A stretch of 64,000 nucleotides of DNA from CADEEN01 sp040384625 (GCA_040384625.1 JAZKIW010000130.1:9156-73155); one strand, 5' to 3'; positions 16,629 to 25,056 are shown, counted from the first letter of the stretch. Made by a program: numbers and translations. Notes: generated by a model not told the origin, from the letters alone.

Positions 16629-17948
16629 ATGAAGTCGAAATCGATCGTCCTTGCCGTCGCCACGGTCTCGGCCCTGGCTGGCACCAACGCGTCCTTCGCG
16701 CAGGCCAAGGAGCAGTTCATCCCCGTCCTGTCGTACCGTACCGGCGCCTACGCACCGAACGGCGCGCCGTGGGCCAACGGCTTCGTCGACTACCTGAAGC
16801 TGGTCAACGCGCGCGGCGGCCTGAACGGCGTCAAGCTGAGCTACGAGGAGTGCGAGACGGGTTACGACACGGCGCGCAGCGTCGAGTGCTACGAGCGCCT
16901 GAAGGGCAAGGGTGCCTCGTTCGTGCAACCGCTGTCCACCGGCGCCACCTTCGCCATCACCGAAAAGGCACCGGCCGACAAGATCCCAGTCGTCACCGTC
17001 GGCTACGGCCGCAGCGAGAGCGCCGATGGCTCGGTGTTCAAGTGGAACTTCCCGATCGCCGGCACCTACTGGGTCGCCTCCGATGCGATCGTGCAGGCCA
17101 TCGGCAAGAAGGAAGGCGGCCTGGACAAGTTGAAGGGCAAGAAGGTCGCGCTGGTCTATCACGACAGCCCCTATGGCAAGGAGCCAATCCCTCTGTTGCA
17201 GAACCGCGCCTCGCAGCTCGGCTTCGATCTGCAGCTGCTGCCCGTCACCGCACCCGGCGTCGAACAGAAGGCGACCTGGCTGCAGATCCGCCAGGCGCGG
17301 CCCGACTACGTCCTGCTGTGGGGCTGGGGCGTGATGAACTCCACCTCGCTGAAGGAGGCCCAGGCCACCGGCTACCCGCGCGAAAAGATGTACGGCGTGT
17401 GGTGGGCAGGCGCGGAACCCGACGTCAAGGACGTCGGCGACGGCGCCAAGGGCTACAACGCAGTGACGATGCAGCACGGCGCCGAGCCGCAGTCCAAGCT
17501 CGTCAAGGACGTGCTGGCCATGGTGCACGACAAGGGCCAGGGCACGGGTCCGAAGGGCGACGTCGGCCAGGTGCTCTACATGCGGGGCGCAATGAGCGCG
17601 ATGATCGGCATCGAAGGTATCCGGGCCGCACAGGAACGCTTCGGCAAGGGCAAGGTGATGAGCGGCGAGCAGGTGCGCTGGGGTCTGGAAAACCTCAACC
17701 TGACGCAGGCCAAGCTCGATGCGCTGGGCTTCGCCGGCGTGATGCGGCCGATCAGCACCTCCTGCGTCGACCACATGGGCGCGTCGTGGGCGCGCATTCA
17801 CACCTGGGACGGGGGCAAGTGGGTCTTCAGTTCGGATTGGCTGCAAGGCGATGAGCAGATCATCAAGCCGATGGTCAAGGCCACGGCCGCCAAGTACGCG
17901 ACGGAAAAGAAGCTGACGCCGCGCACGCCCGAGGACTGCCAGAGCTGA
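16629..17948 (+). CDS. Periplasmic substrate-binding protein of the Liv-type ABC importer
   Basis: Peripla_BP_6-family binding protein of 439 residues with a Sec signal peptide (MKSKSIVLAVATVSALAGTNASFAQA). The mature N-terminus carries FIPVLSYRTGAYAPNGAPWA. A Cys pair in YEECETGYDTARSVECYERL may be disulfide-bonded. It determines the substrate specificity of the importer. Proteins of this sub-type usually sit beside acyl-CoA ligases rather than amino-acid genes. Strong expression relative to downstream genes is suggested by a perfect 11-bp hairpin just after the stop. The ligand is unknown. Confidence 0.9.
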   Translation: MKSKSIVLAVATVSALAGTNASFAQAKEQFIPVLSYRTGAYAPNGAPWANGFVDYLKLVNARGGLNGVKLSYEECETGYDTARSVECYERLKGKGASFVQPLSTGATFAITEKAPADKIPVVTVGYGRSESADGSVFKWNFPIAGTYWVASDAIVQAIGKKEGGLDKLKGKKVALVYHDSPYGKEPIPLLQNRASQLGFDLQLLPVTAPGVEQKATWLQIRQARPDYVLLWGWGVMNSTSLKEAQATGYPREKMYGVWWAGAEPDVKDVGDGAKGYNAVTMQHGAEPQSKLVKDVLAMVHDKGQGTGPKGDVGQVLYMRGAMSAMIGIEGIRAAQERFGKGKVMSGEQVRWGLENLNLTQAKLDALGFAGVMRPISTSCVDHMGASWARIHTWDGGKWVFSSDWLQGDEQIIKPMVKATAAKYATEKKLTPRTPEDCQS

Positions 17949-17956
17949 GCGTCAAA

Positions 17957-17983
17957 GGCAGCCGGGCGAACAGCCCGGCTGCC
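17957..17983 (+). terminator. 11-bp perfect hairpin between binding-protein and LivF-type genes
   Basis: GGCAGCCGGGC (17957-17967) and GCCCGGCTGCC (17973-17983) pair perfectly around the loop GAACA. No T-tract follows, so full termination is unlikely. Such stems after binding-protein genes typically protect the upstream mRNA 3' end or attenuate read-through. Confidence 0.7.
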
Positions 17984-18008
17984 GATGCGAGCCCGAAAGC
18001 GAGGCGCC

Positions 18009-18827
18009 ATGTCGAACATCCTCCTCAACGTCAACGGCATCGAGGTCATCTACAACCACGTCATCCTGGTCCTGAAGGGCGTGTCCCTTCAGGTGCCCGA
18101 GGGTGGCGTCGTGGCCTTGCTTGGCGGCAATGGCGCTGGCAAGACGACGACGCTGCGGGCCGTATCGAACCTGCTCGCGGGCCAGCGCGGCGAGGTGACC
18201 AAGGGCTCGATCGAGCTGCGCGGCGAGCGCATCGAGAAGCTCAGCACATCCGACATGGTCGATCGCGGCGTGATCCAGGTCATGGAGGGCAGGCACTGCT
18301 TTGCCCACCTGACGATCGAGGACAACCTGATGACCGGGGCCTACACGCGCAAGGACGGCAAGGCAGCCGTGGCGGCGACGCTGGAAAAGGTCTACACCTA
18401 TTTCCCGCGCCTCAAGACCCGGCGCAGCTCGCAGGCCGCCTACACGTCGGGCGGCGAGCAGCAGATGTGCGCGATCGGCCGCGCCCTGATGGCCAATCCG
18501 AAGATGGTCCTGCTCGACGAACCGTCGATGGGCCTGGCGCCGCAGATCGTCGAGGAAGTGTTCGAGATCGTGAAGGACTTGAACCAGCGCGAGAAGGTCA
18601 CCTTCCTGCTGGCCGAGCAGAACACCAACATGGCCCTGCGCTACGCCGACTACGGCTACATCCTGGAGAACGGCCGCGTCGTGATGGACGGCGAGGCCAA
18701 GGGCCTGCGCGAGAACGAGGACGTCAAGGAGTTCTACCTCGGCATGGGCCGCAGCGTGGACGGTAGCGACCGCAAGAGCTTCAAGGACGGCAAGAGCTAC
18801 AAGCGTCGCAAGCGGTGGCTGTCATGA
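18009..18827 (+). CDS. ABC transporter ATP-binding protein, LivF type
   Basis: Second ATPase of the importer, 272 residues. Walker A reads GGNGAGKTTTLRAV (about residue 40), the signature region is YTSGGEQQMCAIGRALM, and Walker B is MVLLDEPSMGLAP. A basic C-terminal tail (SFKDGKSYKRRKRWL) extends it beyond the usual LivF length of about 235. The internal ATG at MSNILLNVNG was chosen. The last codons overlap the start of the next gene (ATGA). It pairs with the LivG-type ATPase encoded four genes upstream. Confidence 0.92.
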   Translation: MSNILLNVNGIEVIYNHVILVLKGVSLQVPEGGVVALLGGNGAGKTTTLRAVSNLLAGQRGEVTKGSIELRGERIEKLSTSDMVDRGVIQVMEGRHCFAHLTIEDNLMTGAYTRKDGKAAVAATLEKVYTYFPRLKTRRSSQAAYTSGGEQQMCAIGRALMANPKMVLLDEPSMGLAPQIVEEVFEIVKDLNQREKVTFLLAEQNTNMALRYADYGYILENGRVVMDGEAKGLRENEDVKEFYLGMGRSVDGSDRKSFKDGKSYKRRKRWLS

Positions 18828-19126
18828 GCTCGCCCGACGACGGCTTCGGCTTTGCGCCGCCGCCATACAAGCCGGACGAGGCGCTGGTGGCGCTGAAGCG
18901 CCAGCTGCGCGACCTGAAGCTGGCCGAGCGCGGCAATGGCTACGAGCAGCGCGGCAAGCGGGTGGTCGAGTTGGCCGTCGATGGTGATGCGATCCAGGCC
19001 AGGCTCGCGCGCCGCCTCGCCCTGACGCCGGAGTGGGATCGTTTCAACCTGCGCTCGGCGGCCGAGCAACGCAAGCTCGTCGACGAGCTGAAGAAGCGCC
19101 TGGCGCGCTGGGAACACGAAGAATGA
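18824..19126 (+). CDS. Conserved-context small protein of unknown function, 100 aa
   Basis: I do not recognise a named domain. The 100-residue product is soluble and highly charged. A Pro-rich start (FGFAPPPYKPDEALVALKRQ) leads into a predominantly helical region (LRDLKLAERG and AEQRKLVDELKKRLARWEHE) that could form a short coiled coil. Its start overlaps the LivF-type stop and its stop overlaps the ligase start, both by ATGA, so it is translationally locked into the transporter-ligase operon. An accessory role to the PaaK-like ligase or the transporter is inferred from position only. Confidence 0.75.
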   Translation: MSSPDDGFGFAPPPYKPDEALVALKRQLRDLKLAERGNGYEQRGKRVVELAVDGDAIQARLARRLALTPEWDRFNLRSAAEQRKLVDELKKRLARWEHEE

Positions 19127-20397
19127 CTTCGCAGCACTACGACACGCTGGAGACCCGCGACCCGGCGCTGCGCGAAGCGGCCCTGATGGCCGTCTTGCCG
19201 GCGCAGATCGCCAACGCGCAGCGCAACGCGCCGGCCTTCGCGGCTTCGTTGGCGGGGGTGAAGGCGGAGTCGATCCGTGATCGTTCGGCGCTCGCCACCT
19301 TGCCCGTCGTGCGCAAGCACGAACTGCTCGAGCGCCAGAAGGCCGCACGCGACAGCGGCGGCGACGCGCTCGGCGGCTTTTCGACGATCGGTTGGCGCGC
19401 GCTCGGCACGTCGCGCCGCGCGCAGCGCGTGTACCAATCGCCAGGGCCGATCTACGAGCCCGAGGGGCTCGCCGGCGACTACTGGCGCCTGGCGCGCGCG
19501 ATGCATGCCGCTGGCTTGCGCGCCGGTGACCTGGTGCACAACAGCTTCTCCTACCACCTGACCCCCGGTGGCCTGATGATGGAGTCGGGCGCCTTGGCCC
19601 TGGGCTGCACGGTCTTTCCGGGCGGCGTGGGCAACACCGAACTGCAACTCCAGGTGGTGGCCGATCTGCGCCCTGAGGCCTACGTCGGTACGCCGAGTTT
19701 TCTGAAGATCCTGGTCGAGAAGGCAGCCGAGAGCGGCGCCGACATCAGCTCAGTGAGCAAGGCCCTGCTCGGCGGCGAGGCCTTTCCGCCGTCGCTGCGC
19801 GACTGGCTGGCCGAGCGCGGCATCCAGGCCTATCAGTGCTACGCCACCGCCGACGTGGGCCTGATCGCCTACGAAACCGGCGCGCGCCAAGGCCTGGTGC
19901 TGGACGAAGGCGTGATCGTCGAGATCGTGCGCCCGGGGGGTGCCGAACCGGTGGCCGACGGCGAGGTCGGCGAAGTCGTCGTCACCTCGCTCAATCCAGA
20001 CTACCCGCTCATCCGCTTCGGCACCGGCGACCTCTCGGCCGTGCTGTCGGGGCCTTGCCCGACCGGCCGCACCAACACCCGCATCAAGGGCTGGCTCGGC
20101 CGCGCCGACCAGACGGCCAAGGTGCGCGGCATGTTCGTGCACGCCAGCCAGGTCGCCGAAGTGATCCGGCGCCATCCCGAGATTGGGCGTGCGCGCCTGG
20201 TCGTCGAAGGCGAGATGGCCAACGACCGCATGACCTTGCATGCCGAGTTGGCCCAGGCGGTACCCGAAGGCCTGGCCGAGCGCGTCGCACAGAGCCTGCG
20301 CGACATCACCAAGCTGCGCGGCGACGTCGTGTGGGAAAGCCCCGGCCGGCTGCCCAACGACGGCAAGGTGATCGAAGACGCGCGCAGCTACCGCTAG
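19123..20397 (+). CDS. Phenylacetate-CoA ligase (PaaK)-family protein with altered P-loop
   Basis: ANL-superfamily protein of 424 residues, similar in length and C-terminal half to phenylacetate-CoA ligases. Recognisable parts are LLGGEAFPPSLRDWL, the adenine-binding region QCYATADVGLIAYET, IRFGTGDLSAVL, and the C-terminal GWLGRADQTAKVRGMFVHAS with the catalytic-Lys region near the end. At the position of the usual SGTTG phosphate loop it instead reads RVYQSPGPIYEPEG (about residues 107-120). Activity may therefore differ from canonical ligases. It is the last gene of the operon and is followed by a hairpin. Confidence 0.8.
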   Translation: MTSQHYDTLETRDPALREAALMAVLPAQIANAQRNAPAFAASLAGVKAESIRDRSALATLPVVRKHELLERQKAARDSGGDALGGFSTIGWRALGTSRRAQRVYQSPGPIYEPEGLAGDYWRLARAMHAAGLRAGDLVHNSFSYHLTPGGLMMESGALALGCTVFPGGVGNTELQLQVVADLRPEAYVGTPSFLKILVEKAAESGADISSVSKALLGGEAFPPSLRDWLAERGIQAYQCYATADVGLIAYETGARQGLVLDEGVIVEIVRPGGAEPVADGEVGEVVVTSLNPDYPLIRFGTGDLSAVLSGPCPTGRTNTRIKGWLGRADQTAKVRGMFVHASQVAEVIRRHPEIGRARLVVEGEMANDRMTLHAELAQAVPEGLAERVAQSLRDITKLRGDVVWESPGRLPNDGKVIEDARSYR

Positions 20398-20402
20398 CGG
20401 CG

Positions 20403-20422
20403 GCTTGAGATCGCGCTCAAGC
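20403..20422. terminator. Hairpin between convergent ligase and hydrolase genes
   Basis: GCTTGAG (20403-20409) and CTCAAGC (20416-20422) pair perfectly around a 6-nt loop. It lies between the ligase stop and the stop of the convergent hydrolase gene, which it slightly overlaps. It has no T-tract; a bidirectional terminator is plausible. Confidence 0.4.
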
Positions 20423-21376
20423 GGCGAGCGTGCGGCGCAGCACCGCGGCGCACAGGTCGACGGCGGTGTGCGCCTCGTCGATGACGCGACCCATCGTGAT
20501 GAAGCCGTGGATCTGGCGCTCGAAGCAGACGTACTGCACGGCATTGCCGGCTGCCGACAGCGCATCGGCGTACTGACGCCCTTCGTCCCGCAACGGGTCG
20601 AAGCCCGCGGTCAATACCAGGGCTGGCGGCAGGCCGCTCAGGTCAGGCGCCAGGAGCGGCGAGGCGCGCCAGTCGGTCCATTGGGAGAGATCGGCGAGGT
20701 AGTGGCTGCGGTAGTAGGCCAGGCTGTCCGCGGTGAGCAGATAGCCCTGGCCGTTGCTTCGGTGCGAGGGCGCGTCGTGGCGCATGTCCGCGGCCGGGTA
20801 GATGAGCAACTGGAATGCCGGCAGCGCCTGGTCAGCAGCGCCGGTATCACGCACCGCCAACGCCAGCCCGGCGCTGAGGGTCGCGCCGGCGCTGTCGCCG
20901 CCGACCGCGATGCGCCCGCGGTCGACGCCGAGCGATGGCGCGGCGCCCTGCAGCCAGCGCCATGCAGCGGCAGCGTCGTCGGCGGCGGCCGGAAAGCGCT
21001 GCTCGGGCGCCAGCGCATAGTCGACCGACAACACCACGATGCCGGCACGCGCGCAGAGCTGACGGCACAGCACGTCATGCGTGTCGAGATCACCGATGGT
21101 CCAACCGCCACCGTGGAAATACAGCAGTGCGGGCCCTGGGAGCGAAGCGCTGGCGCCTGGCGGCCGGTACAGGCGCACACCCACCGGCCCGCGCGGTCCG
21201 GCGAACGACAGCGACTCGACGCTACCGACCGGGGTGGCATCGGGCTGCGTGAAGCCGCGCCGATCGCGATAGGCGCGCCGCGCCTCGACAGGGCTCAGCG
21301 TGTGCACGGCCGGCACGCCCCGCTCGGCCATCAGCTCGAGCAAGGCACGGGCTTGCGGATCGAGCAGCGCCGGCAT
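20417..21376 (-). CDS. Alpha/beta hydrolase, hormone-sensitive-lipase (HSL) family esterase
   Basis: Predicted cytoplasmic carboxylesterase of 319 residues. The HSL oxyanion motif HGGG is in LLYFHGGGWTIGD (about residue 87) and the nucleophile elbow is GGDSAGATLSAG (about 160). Late in the chain are the acid (GFDPLRDEG) and the histidine (ERQIHGFITMG). The length is typical. Its ATG overlaps the last base of the stop of the second alpha/beta hydrolase gene upstream, so both are on one transcript with the Bug receptor. The substrate is likely an ester or lactone intermediate; this is inference. Confidence 0.88.
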   Translation of the reverse strand: MPALLDPQARALLELMAERGVPAVHTLSPVEARRAYRDRRGFTQPDATPVGSVESLSFAGPRGPVGVRLYRPPGASASLPGPALLYFHGGGWTIGDLDTHDVLCRQLCARAGIVVLSVDYALAPEQRFPAAADDAAAAWRWLQGAAPSLGVDRGRIAVGGDSAGATLSAGLALAVRDTGAADQALPAFQLLIYPAADMRHDAPSHRSNGQGYLLTADSLAYYRSHYLADLSQWTDWRASPLLAPDLSGLPPALVLTAGFDPLRDEGRQYADALSAAGNAVQYVCFERQIHGFITMGRVIDEAHTAVDLCAAVLRRTLAA

Positions 21377-22293
21377 CAGGGGTCGGTGTAGGCCGGGGCC
21401 GGCTGCGTGAAGTACGCGTGCAGGATCTGGTAGACCATCTTGAAGTTCTTCTGCTGGAAGCTGGCGTGCGAGATACCGTTGAGCACGCTGAACTGCTTGT
21501 CGGGCGCGGGCAGGCGCTTGAAGAACTCGATCAGGTCGTCCATCCCGGCGATGCCGTCGAACTGACCGCGCAGCAGCAAGGTCGGCACCCTGATCTTTTC
21601 CGGATCGACGACTGGCAGCTTCGAGCACATGTCGATGTAGGTGCCATTCGGCATCGAATCGTCCAGGGCCAGGATCGCATCGGCGAAGGCTTCCACCGTG
21701 GCCGCATCGGCGCAGTCGGCATGGTCGCGCGAGAAGATCGAGCGCACGAAGGCGCGGTCGATCGGGCGGCGCTTCGTGGCCAGGAACTCGGGCAGCTTCT
21801 TGCGCCGCTGCACCAGGGTCGGCGCGCCCTCGCCGGTCCAGACGAAGGCGTCGAGTGCCAGACGCGCCACACGCTCGGGGTGGCGCTGGGCAAACATCGC
21901 CGCGCGCAAAGCGCCGGACGAGATGCCATAGGTGAGGAAGCTGTTCAGGCCGCGGTGGGCAGCGATGTAGTCGGTGGCCGCCTTCAGGTCGTCGGCGCCG
22001 TTGGCAATGTCGCAAAAGATGTCGCGCGTCTTGTCGCTGCGGCCATAGCCTTCCATGTCGACGCACCAGCAGACGAAGCCGCGCGCGGCGAACCAGTCCA
22101 TCACAGACGAGTCGGGGCGGCCGGGCACTGTCAGATCAAAGGTCGGCTGCGATGCCATCGAGGAGCCGTGAACGAAGAGCACGGCCGGCTTGCCCTCGGG
22201 CGCGCCGACGAACTTCTCCCACAGGAACAGGCGCACGTCGCCGTCAGCGGTCTTCTTGGTCGTCCAGTGTTCCTGGCCGGTCACTTCGGTCAT
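21376..22293 (-). CDS. Alpha/beta-fold hydrolase
   Basis: Alpha/beta hydrolase of 305 residues. The oxyanion strand is PAVLFVHGSSMASQ (about residue 40) and the nucleophile elbow is LTYGISSGALRAAM (GxSxG, about 118). The acid is probably in LRGQFDGIAGMDDL and the histidine in LNGISHASFQQK near residue 280. No signal peptide is evident. It lies 13 nt downstream of a Bug-type receptor gene and is coupled to the HSL-type esterase. The pair may process the compound captured by that receptor. Confidence 0.85.
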   Translation of the reverse strand: MTEVTGQEHWTTKKTADGDVRLFLWEKFVGAPEGKPAVLFVHGSSMASQPTFDLTVPGRPDSSVMDWFAARGFVCWCVDMEGYGRSDKTRDIFCDIANGADDLKAATDYIAAHRGLNSFLTYGISSGALRAAMFAQRHPERVARLALDAFVWTGEGAPTLVQRRKKLPEFLATKRRPIDRAFVRSIFSRDHADCADAATVEAFADAILALDDSMPNGTYIDMCSKLPVVDPEKIRVPTLLLRGQFDGIAGMDDLIEFFKRLPAPDKQFSVLNGISHASFQQKNFKMVYQILHAYFTQPAPAYTDP

Positions 22294-22306
22294 CTTCGTC
22301 CTTCAG

Positions 22307-23281
22307 TCAGTCGATCTTTGCACCGGTTTCCTTGACGATGCGCGCCCAGCGGTCGCGCTCCTCTCGGAAATAAGCATCGAATTCTGCCGGCGTCGAGCCC
22401 ACGATCTCGACGCCGGCCTCGGTGAAGAAGCCCTTCACCTCGGGCGCGGCCAGCGAGGCCTTCAGTTCGCGATAGAGCTTGTCGATGATCGGCTGCGGCG
22501 TGCCCTTCGGCGCAAGCAAGCCCATCCAGACGTAGGCCGAGTAGCCGGCCAGGCCGGATTCGGCCAGCGTCGGCACCTCGGGCAACTGGGGCGAGCGCGT
22601 GACTCCGGTGGTGGCCAGTGGACGCAGCTTGCCGTCCTTGATGTACTTGAGCATCGCCTGCGTGCCAGGCACTGCCAGCGGCACCGTGCCGGCCAGCAGG
22701 TCGGTGGTGGCCTGCCCGCTGCCCTTGTAGGGCACATGGGTCAGCTTGACGTTGGACATCGAGGCGAACATCGCCATGAACAGGTGCTGGCCGCTGCCGT
22801 TGCCCGACGATGCGTAGTTCAGTTCACCCGGCTTGGCCTTGGCCAGCGCCACCAGTTCGGCCACGCTCTTGGCCGGCAGCGCCGGATGCACCACCAGCAC
22901 GCCGGGTTCACGGCCGAGCAGGGAGATCGGCGCGAAGTCGTCGATCGGGTTGAAGGCGAGCTTGCTGTACAGCGTCGCGCTGATCGCATTCGTCTGCGAT
23001 GCCAGCAGCAAGGTGTAGCCGTCGGGTGCGGACTTGGCCACGAACTCGCCGCCGATGGTTGCCCCTGCGCCAGGCTTGTTGTCGATGATGATCTGCTGCT
23101 TCAGACGCTTGCCCAGTTCCTGCGCGATGGCGCGCATCGGCCCGTCGACGGCGCCGCCGGCCGAGAACGGCACGACCACTCGGATCGGTCGATTTGGATA
23201 GTCCTGGGCCTGGCTCCCGCCGGCCAGCGCCAATCCGGCGGCCAGCGCGGCGGCGCTCAGCCATGAAAAGGTCTTCGACAT
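22307..23281 (-). CDS. Bug-family (tripartite tricarboxylate transporter) periplasmic receptor
   Basis: Periplasmic binding protein of 324 residues with a Sec signal peptide ending in GGSQAQ (about residue 26). Family hallmarks are YPNRPIRVVVPFSAGGAVDG after the cleavage site, IIIDNKPGAGATIGGEFVAK, PDGYTLLLAS, and the ligand-pocket region YKGSGQATTDLLAG. It is upstream of the two hydrolases on the same strand. No TctA or TctB membrane subunits are encoded nearby, so it may work with a remote transporter or in sensing. The ligand is probably a small carboxylate. Confidence 0.92.
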   Translation of the reverse strand: MSKTFSWLSAAALAAGLALAGGSQAQDYPNRPIRVVVPFSAGGAVDGPMRAIAQELGKRLKQQIIIDNKPGAGATIGGEFVAKSAPDGYTLLLASQTNAISATLYSKLAFNPIDDFAPISLLGREPGVLVVHPALPAKSVAELVALAKAKPGELNYASSGNGSGQHLFMAMFASMSNVKLTHVPYKGSGQATTDLLAGTVPLAVPGTQAMLKYIKDGKLRPLATTGVTRSPQLPEVPTLAESGLAGYSAYVWMGLLAPKGTPQPIIDKLYRELKASLAAPEVKGFFTEAGVEIVGSTPAEFDAYFREERDRWARIVKETGAKID

Positions 23282-23337
23282 GGACGCTTGTCTCCTGGTT
23301 TCTTGAAAGCAATGTTGCGAGGTGCGCCGGCGCCAGT

Positions 23338-24039
23338 TCAGGCCTCGAAGCCGCTGGCCTCTCTCAGCGCGCGCGTCTGCGCGCCAGCGAGCAGGGCAAT
23401 GAAGCGCGAGGCCAATGCCGGATCCGACGCAGTCGCGCTCAGCGCCGCCGTGTACACCGTCTCCAGCTCGAACCCGGCGGGCAGCGCCGCGACGAGCTCG
23501 ACCCCCTCGGTGTACATGATCTCGGTCACCTGGGTGCAGCCGATCAGGCGCGGCGCCTCGTGGGCCGCCAGTTCGCGCATCGCGGTGGCGCCGTTCGGGT
23601 AGGTGCGAAAGCGCGGCTCGAGCGTCTCGAAAATGCCGAGTTCACGCATCACGCCGGCGAAGTGGATGCCGGCGGTCGAGCGCTGCGCATCGGGAAAGTA
23701 GATCGCATCGGCAGCCAGCAAGGCGGCCTTCAGCGCCTCCGGCGTTGACACGTCCAGCCGCACTTCCCCACGCCGCACGGCAATGCCGGTGCGCACGCGG
23801 CCGAGCGGCGCACGTGTCTCGCCGTTCAGCCAGCCGGCAGCGGCCAGTTCGCCGTTCATCTTGTCGGTCGAGACCAGGACGTCACACGCCTCGCCGGCGA
23901 GCAGGGCCTCCCGCATCGCCCCGACGGCGCCGAAGCGAGCGTCGATGACAGCACCGCTCTCGCTCAGCCAGCGCGCCTGCAGGGCCTTGACCAGGCCCTG
24001 CGCGGCGCCGGCGCACAGCAGATGCAAGGTCGCAGCCAC
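23338..24039 (-). CDS. ModA-like substrate-binding domain protein, no signal peptide
   Basis: Protein of 233 residues matching the molybdate-type extracellular binding-protein fold: LHLLCAGAAQGLVKALQARW at the start, CDVLVSTDKMNGELAAAGWL, then TGIAVRRGE and IYFPDAQRSTAGIHF. There is no signal peptide with the chosen start. The start is GTG, 5 nt after the stop of the upstream Bug gene, which fits translational coupling. No ModB/ModC partners are nearby. It may bind a small organic anion in the cytoplasm, or the true start may lie elsewhere. The fold is confident, the role unknown. Confidence 0.7.
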   Translation of the reverse strand: MAATLHLLCAGAAQGLVKALQARWLSESGAVIDARFGAVGAMREALLAGEACDVLVSTDKMNGELAAAGWLNGETRAPLGRVRTGIAVRRGEVRLDVSTPEALKAALLAADAIYFPDAQRSTAGIHFAGVMRELGIFETLEPRFRTYPNGATAMRELAAHEAPRLIGCTQVTEIMYTEGVELVAALPAGFELETVYTAALSATASDPALASRFIALLAGAQTRALREASGFEA

Positions 24040-24044
24040 TGCCC

Positions 24045-25025
24045 CTACTCGGCCTTCGCGCCGGAGAACTTGACGATGCGCGCCCACTTGGCGATGTCGT
24101 CGTTCATGTACTTGCCGAACTCGTCAACGCCCATCGTCATCGCCGTCGTGCCCTGTGCCGCCCAGGCGCGGCGAACATCGGGATTGGCGGTGATCTTGCC
24201 GATCTCCGCGTTCAACTTGTTGACCACGGCCGGCGGCGTTCCCTTGGGTGCCATCAGGCCGAGCCAGAGCGTGGCCTCGTAACCCGGCACGCCGGCCTCG
24301 TGGGCGGTCGGCACATCCGGCAGCACCGCGGAGCGCACTTTGCCGGTGGTCGCCAGCGCCTTGACCTTGCCTGCCTTGATGTGTTCGGTCATGGTCGGGA
24401 TGGCATCGAACATCATCTCGATCTGCCCCCCCAGGACGTCGGTGCGCGCACCTGCGCTGCCCCGGTAGGGAATGTGCACGATCGACACGCCGGCCATCAC
24501 CTTGAACAACTCGCCGGCCATGTGATACGGCGTGCCCGGCCCCGAGGAGGCGTAGGACATGCCGCCCGGCCTGGCCTTGGCGGCCTTGATCAACTCCGGC
24601 AAGCTGTTCTGCGCCAGGCTCGCCTTTCCGACCAGGACCAGGTCGGAATAGTTGATCGGCGCGATCGCCACGAAGTCGCGCATCAGCACGAAGGGCTTGT
24701 TCGGGATCAGCGACTCGTTCACCGTGTGCGTGTTCGACATCAACAGCAAGGTGTAGCCATCAGGCGCGGCCTTGGCGACCGCGTCGGTGCCGATCACCGA
24801 GCCCGCGCCGGGGCGGTTGTCGATGACGAATGTCTGCCCCAGGGACTCCTGCAGGCGCTGGGCGAGAAATCGTCCGAACACGTCGGCCGAACCGCCGGGC
24901 GCGAACGGCACGATGATCCGCACTGGCTTGTTGGGGTAGTCCTGCGCCTGCACCGGAACGAGCACGATGCCCAGCAGCGCGCCGAAGCACAGACGCCAGA
25001 GGGAACGGTAGCGCAGGTTCGTCAT
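24045..25025 (-). CDS. Bug-family (tripartite tricarboxylate transporter) periplasmic receptor
   Basis: Periplasmic receptor of 326 residues. The signal peptide LWRLCFGALLGIVLVPVQAQ is followed by YPNKPVRIIVPFAPGGSADV, FVIDNRPGAGSVIGTDAVAK and the pocket segment IPYRGSAGARTDVLGGQ. The ATG at MTNLRYRS was chosen because it places the signal peptide correctly. Directly upstream lies a palindromic GGTATTACC/GGTACC cluster, a likely site for the adjacent GntR regulator. The ModA-like gene follows after 5 nt. No membrane subunits of a TTT transporter are encoded nearby. Confidence 0.92.
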   Translation of the reverse strand: MTNLRYRSLWRLCFGALLGIVLVPVQAQDYPNKPVRIIVPFAPGGSADVFGRFLAQRLQESLGQTFVIDNRPGAGSVIGTDAVAKAAPDGYTLLLMSNTHTVNESLIPNKPFVLMRDFVAIAPINYSDLVLVGKASLAQNSLPELIKAAKARPGGMSYASSGPGTPYHMAGELFKVMAGVSIVHIPYRGSAGARTDVLGGQIEMMFDAIPTMTEHIKAGKVKALATTGKVRSAVLPDVPTAHEAGVPGYEATLWLGLMAPKGTPPAVVNKLNAEIGKITANPDVRRAWAAQGTTAMTMGVDEFGKYMNDDIAKWARIVKFSGAKAE

Positions 25026-25056
25026 GGCAGTCTCTGTCCTGTCGGCATTGGTTTCA

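Noticed and set aside
20417..22066. A single 549-aa hydrolase fusion
   Set aside because: The frame is open through, but its first 230 codons are an out-of-frame shadow of the second alpha/beta hydrolase. The true start at 21376 overlaps that gene's stop.
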